From NCBI GenBank assembly GCA_032123435.1, contig JAQBFJ010000167.1:1-21164 (forward strand): a stretch of 21,164 bases of DNA, written 5' to 3'. Positions 14,938-21,164 of this stretch are shown here, in pieces. The notes beneath the pieces are model-generated. The model did no database searches and was not told the origin of the DNA. It saw only the letters and a list, made by a program, of their open reading frames with translations. Position numbers and translations under genes: made by a program. This DNA comes from JAQBFJ01 sp032123435. Its GTDB lineage: Bacteria; Verrucomicrobiota; Kiritimatiellia; UBA8416; JAQBFJ01. Each line of letters begins with the position of its first letter. Position 1 is the stretch's first letter.

Positions 14938-16821
14938 TTGCCCTCTTATACCATACGCTTCATACAATTCGACAAAACCATCACGATAAAGTCGAACCTT
15001 TCACTGCTTGAAGCCGCATCAAAAGCCGGCATTACGATTAACAGCGCCTGCGGCGGCGACGGCATATGCGGCCGCTGCAAAATGAAAATACTGGAAGGTA
15101 AAGTCAGCGGCCCATCAGCCAGCCTGCTGTCCAGCCAGGAGATTAAAGCCGGCATCGTGTTGGCCTGTCAGACCAGACCGGAAAGCGATCTGACAATCGA
15201 AATACCTTTGGCAACAAAAACAAGCACACACATGGAACTGGACAAAGAAGCACAACGCTTCAGAGCCATCGACTCCGGCATAACGGAAAAAGAATTCACG
15301 AGATCGCCGCTCGTTGACAAAATCCCTCTTAATCTCGACCCACCCACCCTTGAAAACAATCTGGCAGATTGCCAGCGCATTAAGGATAAGATTGAAAAAA
15401 CATCTGGTTACCGAAATGTATACGCCGACCTTCCGATATTGCGCATTATTCCGCGAATACTCAGACAGAACAATTTTGCACTAACCGCCACTATATGCCG
15501 GCATGTAGAAGACAACGCCGAAATAATTAATGTCGAGAGCGGAGATACATCTAACAGGAATTACATGATTATTGTCGACGTTGGCACTTCAACCGTGGTA
15601 GCCCACTTGCTCGATACAGTCACAATGCGCACAATCGACGCGCAAGCCTGTTTCAACTCTCAGGCCGTGTACGGACGCGAGGTCACCGCGCGAATAATGG
15701 CGGCTGAGAAAAAAGGCGTACAGGTTTTTCAGGAAAAGATTGTTCAGGATATAAACAGCCTGATATCAACATTGGCCAGGCGCAACAACATAAACATCCA
15801 TGATATTTACGCCGCAGTCTGTGCCGGCAACACCATAATGATGCACTTTCTGCTGGGTCTGCCGACTGAAAATATAAGACGTGAACCCTATATCTCAGCC
15901 ACCCTTGATTTTCCAGCCGTTCATGCCGCTGAAGTTGGCATTAAGATCAATCAAAACGGGTTCGTATTTTGCATTCCATGTATAAGCAGCTGGGTGGGCG
16001 GCGACCTTACCTCCGGCATCCTTGCTACAGGCATGCATGAACACGACAAGACAGCCATGCTCATAGACATAGGTACTAACGGTGAAATAATAATCGGAAA
16101 CAAAGAATGGCTTATGGCCTGTTCGGCTTCGACCGGACCAGCGCTCGAAGGTGCCAGCGTTAATTGCGGAATGACGGCTGAAAACGGTGCTATCGAAAAA
16201 GTCTATATTGAGAAAAACAAGATTCTTTATAAAACAATAGGCGGTACGGCGCCTACCGGTATATGCGGATCAGGAATCATAGATCTCACAGCAGTTCTAC
16301 TAGACATGAAAATCATAAACCGCTCCGGCAAATTCGTACCCAAAAGCCATCCAGACCTTTCTTTCGAAAACGGACTCGGCATGTTCAAACTGGCGGATAA
16401 TATTTTTGTCACTCAGGACGATATCGACAACATCATAACTGCGAAAGCTGCTGTCTTCGCGGCCGTCAACATAATGTTGAACAAACTGGATCTTGAGATC
16501 GGCGATATAGATAAAATTTTTCTTGCCGGCGGATTCGGAAGTTACATAAACAGAATTAACGCAATCAAGATAGGATTGCTCCCTGATATCCCGCTGTCAA
16601 ATATACAGTACGCGGGAAATACGTCTGTCTGGGGCGCAAAACTTGCCGCGCTTTCCCTTGATGCTTACAGTTCTCTGCATGATATATGCGCCAGAACCAC
16701 ATATTACGATCTTATGGGGAGCAAGGATTACGTTGAACAGTTCCAGCAGGCCATGTTTCTGCCCCATACGAATATCGAACTGTTTCCATCAATAAAAAGA
16801 AATAACGGGAGAAAAGAATAA
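14938..16821 (+). CDS. acsV: Corrinoid protein reductive activator, RACo-type ATPase (AcsV)
   Basis: A 627-residue reductive activator of the corrinoid iron-sulfur protein. It returns inactive Co(II) to Co(I) using ATP. The N-terminal 2Fe-2S ferredoxin domain has Cys38, Cys44, Cys47 and Cys77 (ACGGDGICGRC then LACQT). After a linker and middle domain, the ASKHA ATPase fold starts near 206 (MIIVDVGTSTVVAHLLD); other marks are AVCAGNTIMMHFLLG, LIDIGTNGEIIIG and FLAGGFGSYIN. The only usable start is TTG at 14938, because the next ATG lies inside the ferredoxin domain; a weak GGAAA precedes it. It is in frame with acsC, separated from it by one TAG. It overlaps acsF by one base (TAATG), so the genes are likely translationally coupled. 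Family name from RACo of Carboxydothermus. Confidence 0.92.
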   Translation: MPSYTIRFIQFDKTITIKSNLSLLEAASKAGITINSACGGDGICGRCKMKILEGKVSGPSASLLSSQEIKAGIVLACQTRPESDLTIEIPLATKTSTHMELDKEAQRFRAIDSGITEKEFTRSPLVDKIPLNLDPPTLENNLADCQRIKDKIEKTSGYRNVYADLPILRIIPRILRQNNFALTATICRHVEDNAEIINVESGDTSNRNYMIIVDVGTSTVVAHLLDTVTMRTIDAQACFNSQAVYGREVTARIMAAEKKGVQVFQEKIVQDINSLISTLARRNNINIHDIYAAVCAGNTIMMHFLLGLPTENIRREPYISATLDFPAVHAAEVGIKINQNGFVFCIPCISSWVGGDLTSGILATGMHEHDKTAMLIDIGTNGEIIIGNKEWLMACSASTGPALEGASVNCGMTAENGAIEKVYIEKNKILYKTIGGTAPTGICGSGIIDLTAVLLDMKIINRSGKFVPKSHPDLSFENGLGMFKLADNIFVTQDDIDNIITAKAAVFAAVNIMLNKLDLEIGDIDKIFLAGGFGSYINRINAIKIGLLPDIPLSNIQYAGNTSVWGAKLAALSLDAYSSLHDICARTTYYDLMGSKDYVEQFQQAMFLPHTNIELFPSIKRNNGRKE

Positions 16822-17576
16822 TGGCCCGAATAATAGCGGTAACAGGCAAAGGCGGAACAGGCAAAACAACAATTGCCGCCCTGATTATCAGGCACCTTAA
16901 AAAACACGCGAACGGCCCCATCCTCGCGCTTGATGCTGACCCTGACGCGAATCTGTCAACCCTACTCGGAATCAGCGTGGAAAAAACAATCGGCGACCTA
17001 CGCGAGGAAACACTGAAGGAAATAAAGAATTTTCCTGCCGGCATGTCAAAGCATAACTATATAGAAGCCGGCCTGCACCAACTGATCGTGGAAACCGAGA
17101 AAATGGACATTATCACAATGGGCCGATCGGAAGGCCCCGGCTGTTATTGCTATATCAACAGTCTGCTCCGGAAATTCGCCGATGACCTTCAAACCGCATA
17201 TGAATGGGTCGTAATGGACAACGAAGCCGGCCTGGAACATCTGAGCAGACGAACTGCTTCGCATGTCGATCATTTGCTCGTTGTGGTCAACGATAACCCT
17301 TTGGCCATAGACTGCGCCAGAAGAATAGACGATCTGATATCAGGCCTGAAAAACGACATTAAGCATAAACACATTATTATTAACAACGTGGACCAGCAAA
17401 AAATCGAAACAGTAAAACAAAGGATACAAGACCTGAACATAACCTGTATCGGACACCTTCCCAATGATCCTGTTCTTGATGAATACATTTTCAACGGTCG
17501 CTCCCTTTTTGAGCTTGATAAAAGCCCTGCTATCCAGAAAATGGATGAAATAATGGAAAAGATAGTTACGAATTAA
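16821..17576 (+). CDS. acsF: AcsF/CooC-family nickel-insertion ATPase
   Basis: A 251-residue P-loop ATPase, paralogous to the cooC product at the start of the operon. Motifs are GKGGTGKTT at residues 8-16, LDADPDAN near 37-44, the CYC pair in PGCYCYIN, and DNEAGLEHLSRRT. In acetogens the second homologue in the acs cluster is named AcsF and has been proposed to help activate ACS with nickel, as opposed to CooC for CODH. That division is from family knowledge, and the sequence cannot prove which target each has. The ATG overlaps the stop of acsV by one base, and acsD follows at 36 bases. Codon use is A/C-ending, like acsB, and unlike the second half of cooC. Confidence 0.88.
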   Translation: MARIIAVTGKGGTGKTTIAALIIRHLKKHANGPILALDADPDANLSTLLGISVEKTIGDLREETLKEIKNFPAGMSKHNYIEAGLHQLIVETEKMDIITMGRSEGPGCYCYINSLLRKFADDLQTAYEWVVMDNEAGLEHLSRRTASHVDHLLVVVNDNPLAIDCARRIDDLISGLKNDIKHKHIIINNVDQQKIETVKQRIQDLNITCIGHLPNDPVLDEYIFNGRSLFELDKSPAIQKMDEIMEKIVTN

Positions 17577-17612
17577 TCGTCAATAGATATAATAAAAAAG
17601 TAAGGAGACATC

Positions 17613-18578
17613 ATGGAAATACCTGATATAAAAGAAAAATGGACAAACAGAATAAACACCGTCACAATCGGCGCAACAGCGGAAAACGGCGGGACACGTT
17701 CTAAAACTGTAACCGTCGGAGGCGAAACCACCCTGCCCTTATTAACTTTTGAAGGTGAAACACCCAATCCGCCGATAATAGCAGGCATAGTAGTGGATGT
17801 CGTTCCTGACGGCTGGCCCGATGTTCTCAAAAACGCCATCGGCAATGTCATCAATTCACCCGCCGAATGGGCCCAGAAATGCGTTGAAGAATACAAGGTG
17901 GACCTGATAAGTCTGAAATTGCTCGGCCCGGATCCCGCGGGAAAAAACCTTTCCCCGCAGGATGCCGCAAAAACCGTAAAATCCATACTCGAAGCTGTTA
18001 AAGTGCCGCTTATTATCTGGGGCTGTGGCGATGAAAATAAGGATAATGAAGTACTGCCCGAATGTTCACAAGCCGCTAAAGGCGAAAACTGTCTTATCGG
18101 ACCAGCAACCGAAACAAACTACCGTACACTCGGCGCCATCGGTAAGGCCGATAAGCATAAGCTTATCGCGGAAGCTCCGGTAGATATTAATATCGCCAAA
18201 CAGGTAAACATCCTTCTGCAGGATGCCGGATTTGATTTGAAAGATGTTGTAATGTGTCAAACTACAGCCGCATTGGGATACGGGTTCGATTACGTATACA
18301 CCATCTTTGAACGCGTCAGGATCGCAGGTCTGAAAGGCGATAAACACATGGCCCTTCCGCAAATAGCAAATGTGGGATGGGAAGCATGGAAAATCAAGGA
18401 GACTTTGGCAGATGAAGACATCCTGCCCGGTTGGGGAAAACTCAAGGAACGCGGACCAAGATGGGAAGCCGCTTCCGCCGCCGGCTACATTCAGGCTGGC
18501 GCCGACATTGTTACACTAGCGCATCCCGATGCAATAACAGTGACACGCGAACTAATACAGGACATGGCATCATCATAA
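17613..18578 (+). CDS. acsD: Corrinoid iron-sulfur protein small (delta) subunit
   Basis: A 321-residue small subunit of the CFeSP (AcsD/CdhD), a TIM-barrel partner of AcsC that caps the corrinoid and helps dock AcsE. Family segments seen are VTIGATAENGGTRSKTVTVGGE at about 11-32 (split here by eye), the glycine-rich GPDPAGKNLSPQDAAKTVK, WGCGDENKDNEVLP, GPATETNYRTLGA and ALGYGFDYVYT near 216-226. No Fe-S cysteine motif is present, as expected. AAGGAG lies eight bases ahead of the ATG. It is placed between acsF and acsE. The length agrees with the usual figure of about 310-320 residues. Confidence 0.95.
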   Translation: MEIPDIKEKWTNRINTVTIGATAENGGTRSKTVTVGGETTLPLLTFEGETPNPPIIAGIVVDVVPDGWPDVLKNAIGNVINSPAEWAQKCVEEYKVDLISLKLLGPDPAGKNLSPQDAAKTVKSILEAVKVPLIIWGCGDENKDNEVLPECSQAAKGENCLIGPATETNYRTLGAIGKADKHKLIAEAPVDINIAKQVNILLQDAGFDLKDVVMCQTTAALGYGFDYVYTIFERVRIAGLKGDKHMALPQIANVGWEAWKIKETLADEDILPGWGKLKERGPRWEAASAAGYIQAGADIVTLAHPDAITVTRELIQDMASS

Positions 18579-18621
18579 ACGATTATTTTAATTATCAACA
18601 AACCATAAGAAAGGCACTGAC

Positions 18622-19389
18622 ATGATATTCGTAGGCGAAAGAATCAATACCGGTTTCAAAGACATAAAGGAAGCCGTCCTCAATAAGGATCCAAAACCAA
18701 TCCAGGAATGGGCAAGAAAACAAACCGACGCTGGCGCCACTTTCATAGACGTCAATCTCGGCGCCGTCTCCGCCAAGCCGGAAGACATGTGCTGGATGAT
18801 TGAAGCCGTTCAGGATGTCGTTGACACTCCTGTAAGCATCGATTCCAATAAACCCAATATACTAAGCGCAGCAATAAAGATCTGCAAACGCAAAGCCCTG
18901 ATAAACTCCGCCACCGCGGCGGACGAAAAACTGAATCAAATACTGCCGGTAGCCGCCGAACATGGTGCGTCCGTCATATGCATCGTCATGGATGAAACAG
19001 GCACACCCAAAAACGCGGACAAACGCGTCGAGAACGCAGGCAAAATCATTGCTAAAGCAATGGAAATAGGAATGCCCATAGAAGATATTTATCTCGACCC
19101 GATAGCAATGCCTCTCAAATTCATGCAGGAACAACAGAAGGAAATTCTCGAAGCCACCAGACAATTTCCATTATTCGCCGATCCGCCGCCGCACATCATT
19201 TGCGGACTGTCCAATGTGGCTAACGGCACAACACATAAAAAACTGATCAACCGCACATTTCTGGTTATGGCTATCGCCGCAGGCATGGACGCCGCCATAT
19301 GCGACGTAATGGATACTGAACTCGTGCATGCCGCGCGCACGGCTGAATTGATTATGAATAAGGAAATTTACGCCGATTCATACATCTAA
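18622..19389 (+). CDS. acsE: Methyltetrahydrofolate:corrinoid iron-sulfur protein methyltransferase
   Basis: A 255-residue TIM-barrel (pterin-binding, DHPS-like) enzyme that moves the methyl group from 5-methyl-THF to Co(I) of AcsCD. Diagnostic segments are IFVGERINTGF at the N-terminus, GATFIDVNLGA near 37-47, PVSIDSN near 73-79, ALINSATA, and ICGLSNVANG with the conserved Asn near 200 that assists methyl transfer. The last helix ends with DTELVHAARTAELIMN. Length compares with about 262 in Moorella. The ribosome site AAAGG precedes the ATG, and the gap from acsD is 43 bases. It links the cluster to the folate branch, whose genes are not in the window. Confidence 0.96.
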   Translation: MIFVGERINTGFKDIKEAVLNKDPKPIQEWARKQTDAGATFIDVNLGAVSAKPEDMCWMIEAVQDVVDTPVSIDSNKPNILSAAIKICKRKALINSATAADEKLNQILPVAAEHGASVICIVMDETGTPKNADKRVENAGKIIAKAMEIGMPIEDIYLDPIAMPLKFMQEQQKEILEATRQFPLFADPPPHIICGLSNVANGTTHKKLINRTFLVMAIAAGMDAAICDVMDTELVHAARTAELIMNKEIYADSYI

Positions 19390-19425
19390 GCCAACCCTTA
19401 TTATCACAGCAAAACGAAGCATGAC

Positions 19426-19459
19426 ATCACGTGATATGGAAACATAATTTCATGTTTCC
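19426..19459 (+). repeat. Palindrome and hairpin between acsE and the DUF166 gene
   Basis: ATCACGTGAT at 19426-19435 is a perfect 10-bp palindrome. It is followed by an 8-bp perfect stem, GGAAACAT (19438-19445) with ATGTTTCC (19452-19459), loop of six. No T tract follows, so it is not a standard intrinsic terminator. It may be an operator, an RNA processing site or an mRNA-end stabiliser for the acs transcript. It sits 23 bases before the next start codon. Confidence 0.5.
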
Positions 19460-19481
19460 CGTGTAAATATATAGTCTCAAA

Positions 19482-20543
19482 ATGAAACTCGTTATAATCA
19501 GAAGCAGACAAGCCGATCACGCGGAAGGAATAAAAAACGAATACTCACAGGAGTTCGACACCCTTTACGCTAACCGGGTAATCGAAAATCTTCAGGGCAA
19601 AGCCGGGTTCTGCACCGCGTGTGAATCAGACTGCACCTTCTGCCGAAAATCCTACAAACGAAAATTCGCTGATGATATTGCCGCTGTAATCAACCTGCCG
19701 GCAGTAATGCCCTACGTTCTGGAAACACCGGAGCGGCATGTTCCGGAGAACATCCCGCCTCATGATATAATGCTGATTATAAATATTCACGAACAGGTGC
19801 TTGTTGAAATTGTCAGGAAATGCCCCGCCTGGCACACAAAAGGAATCATCGTTCCGCTTGAAGCTCCCGATTGGGTCCGCGGTTCAGCCAGAACCAGCGC
19901 TCAGAAAATATGCAAAGATAACGGCATCGAAATATCGTTTCCAAAACCCTTCTGCAGTTTCGATCCGCCTAAACACAGTGTGCTCGCCAAATTCAGGGAA
20001 ACATTCCATATCGGCCGACCGGATGTAAGCATCAGTATCGAAAATGGCATCATAAAGGAAGCACATGTAAACGTATCAGCCGCGTGTGGAGCCACATACT
20101 ATATCGCGCGCTGGCTTGTTGGGAAGAACATCAATGATGACATTGAAACAGATGTCATATCCAGAAGAATGCACAGTTACCCGTGCACCGCCAGTATGAA
20201 ACGTGATCCCGAACTGCACGACGATACCCCCCTGCACATTGCGGGACAGGCGCATTATGATATTCTCAGACCATTTCGTCAGGAACAAGTTGAGCCCGAC
20301 AACCTTGTGCAATCACCGTTGGGCCAAATGCTTCCCAAACCCGTCCCACCAAGAGAGAACATGGAAAATATAGCACGCGCACGGGAAATCATTATGAAAG
20401 AACTCAAAAACTGTTCTTCCGTCAGCTTGGATCGCATCAGAAAAAACAGAACCGTTTCTCCCGCCGCCGTAAATTCAGCACTGTTGATCCTGAAACAGGA
20501 AGGAAAGATCCGAACAGAAAGACTGCAGATATTCAAAGTGTAA
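19482..20543 (+). CDS. DUF166-family protein with N-terminal four-Cys motif and C-terminal HTH tail
   Basis: A 353-residue protein of unknown function. The central part has the DUF166 (PF02593) signatures: GIIVPLEAPDWV near 126, FPKPFCSFDPP near 154, ISIENGIIKEAHVNVSAACGATYYIARWL near 184-212, and HSYPCTASM followed by DDTPLHIAGQ near 230-255. Some family members were once called thymidylate synthase, an assignment I would not carry over. The N-terminus adds CX2CX3CX2C at Cys44, 47, 51 and 54, which could bind an Fe-S cluster or zinc. The last 60 residues (NMENIARAREIIMKE to LQIFKV) look like a winged helix. To my knowledge DUF166 occurs mainly in methanogens and acetogens, so a role in C1 or corrinoid metabolism is plausible but unproved. 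It follows acsE by 92 bases; no clear ribosome site. Confidence 0.85.
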   Translation: MKLVIIRSRQADHAEGIKNEYSQEFDTLYANRVIENLQGKAGFCTACESDCTFCRKSYKRKFADDIAAVINLPAVMPYVLETPERHVPENIPPHDIMLIINIHEQVLVEIVRKCPAWHTKGIIVPLEAPDWVRGSARTSAQKICKDNGIEISFPKPFCSFDPPKHSVLAKFRETFHIGRPDVSISIENGIIKEAHVNVSAACGATYYIARWLVGKNINDDIETDVISRRMHSYPCTASMKRDPELHDDTPLHIAGQAHYDILRPFRQEQVEPDNLVQSPLGQMLPKPVPPRENMENIARAREIIMKELKNCSSVSLDRIRKNRTVSPAAVNSALLILKQEGKIRTERLQIFKV

Positions 20544-20617
20544 AAACAATTGATATATCGACCTGTCAGCCTCATGTTTTCTTAAAAATCGAAAGTATCG
20601 TACATTTCATTAACATC

Positions 20618-20646
20618 TTGCCGACTTCCATTCTGTAATATATATT
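20618..20646 (+). promoter_or_regulatory. Candidate promoter of nadE
   Basis: TTGCCG (20618-20623) is followed after a 17-base spacer by TATATT (20641-20646), in an AT-rich 129-base gap. This would start transcription near 20653, only about 20 bases before the nadE ATG. It suggests that nadE is its own unit and not part of the acs operon. No intrinsic terminator was seen after the DUF166 gene. Confidence 0.5.
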
Positions 20647-20672
20647 ATCATCTGTTTTTATAAACTTTTTAA

Positions 20673-21164
20673 ATGGAAAAAACTATGATTCAAGATTCCG
20701 CCAAGCTGGTAAATTACATCTGCGACGAAATAAAAGCTTTCTGTGACATAGCAGTCATCGGGCTCAGCGGAGGCGCCGATTCGTCTTTGGTCGCTATTCT
20801 CTGCATGAAAGCGCTTGGCGTCGAAAATGTTTACGGTATCAGCATGCCGTTCAATGAGCATGACAATAAGACATTCAACTCAATGTCTGCAGCGTTTGCA
20901 GACAGAATAGGCATTAATCATCTGGTAAGACCCGTTGGCGAAATAGCCAATTCCATAAACAATCAAATCTACATAGAGTCAGAACAGGATTTAACTACCG
21001 TAAACAGCGGTAATGCCAGAAGTCGGGCAAGAATGTGCGTTTTGTACGGTATTGCTCATACGTTATCCACAAAACATTGCGGCAAACGAACAAGAGTTAT
21101 TGGTACTGGAAATTTTTCCGAAGATTTCATTGGATATGACACAAAAGGAGGCGATGCGCTCGCG
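20673..21164 (+). CDS. nadE: NH3-dependent NAD synthetase (partial, 3' end outside window)
   Basis: The plus-strand frame from ATG 20673 is open to the window edge, giving 164 residues. It shows NadE features: the ATP-pyrophosphatase loop VIGLSGGADSSLV at about 31-43, NARSRARMCVLY near 117-128, and VIGTGNFSEDFIGYDTKGGD near 142-161. The protein makes NAD+ from deamido-NAD+, ATP and ammonia in the cytoplasm. An in-frame ATG at 20685 is an alternative start; neither has a strong ribosome site. No glutaminase domain lies in front, so it is the ammonia-dependent short form. I found it by translating the edge of the sequence. Its link to the acs genes seems incidental. Confidence 0.93.
   Translation, partial: MEKTMIQDSAKLVNYICDEIKAFCDIAVIGLSGGADSSLVAILCMKALGVENVYGISMPFNEHDNKTFNSMSAAFADRIGINHLVRPVGEIANSINNQIYIESEQDLTTVNSGNARSRARMCVLYGIAHTLSTKHCGKRTRVIGTGNFSEDFIGYDTKGGDALA

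Overview
The window comes from an anaerobic, diderm (outer-membrane) bacterium with a bacterial-type Wood-Ljungdahl core. A TonB-dependent receptor with signal peptide implies an outer membrane. The oxygen-sensitive pyruvate formate-lyase and the CODH/ACS enzymes imply strict anaerobiosis. The 739-residue acetyl-CoA synthase and the folate-dependent methyltransferase are of the bacterial rather than the archaeal type. The phylum cannot be fixed from this sequence alone; Spirochaetota, Omnitrophota, Kiritimatiellota or a Desulfobacterota-like lineage would all fit.

Layout. (1) Positions 1-4905, minus strand: a metal-uptake operon reading TonB receptor, TroA/ZnuA-type binding protein, ATPase, ABC-3 permease, then a SAM-dependent methyltransferase cut by the window edge. 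A promoter and an inverted-repeat operator candidate lie at about 5037-5088. (2) Positions 5114-8110, minus strand: pflB-pflA (pyruvate formate-lyase and its radical-SAM activase). Their leader at 8141-8264 holds a clear ZTP (pfl-motif) riboswitch fused to an intrinsic terminator, with a matching promoter just upstream. (3) Positions 8595-19389, plus strand: an eight-gene CODH/ACS operon, cooC - acsA - acsB - acsC - RACo-type activator (acsV) - acsF - acsD - acsE. All cluster ligands that I could index are present. (4) Positions 19482-20543, plus: a DUF166-family protein with an N-terminal four-cysteine motif and a C-terminal winged-helix-like tail. (5) Position 20673 to the end, plus: nadE, truncated by the window.

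How the genes fit together. AcsE moves the methyl group from methyl-tetrahydrofolate to the corrinoid protein AcsCD. AcsA reduces CO2 to CO. AcsB joins CO, methyl and CoA into acetyl-CoA, or the set runs in reverse. RACo-type AcsV reactivates the corrinoid; CooC and AcsF are nickel-insertion ATPases. The divergent pflBA unit makes formate and acetyl-CoA from pyruvate. Its ZTP riboswitch should turn it on when 10-formyl-THF is short, so PFL probably feeds formate into the folate one-carbon pool that also supplies AcsE. Formate dehydrogenase, formyl-THF synthetase, FolD and methylene-THF reductase are not in this window.

The most notable observations are the ZTP riboswitch (which also shows that the long pflB reading frame has a false N-terminus), the DUF166 gene appended to the acs cluster, a sharp codon-usage break between acsA and acsB, the same-frame acsC/acsV junction separated by one amber codon, and an unusual cysteine-rich metal-binding protein in an operon with a methyltransferase. 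No tRNA, rRNA, CRISPR array or insertion sequence was seen.
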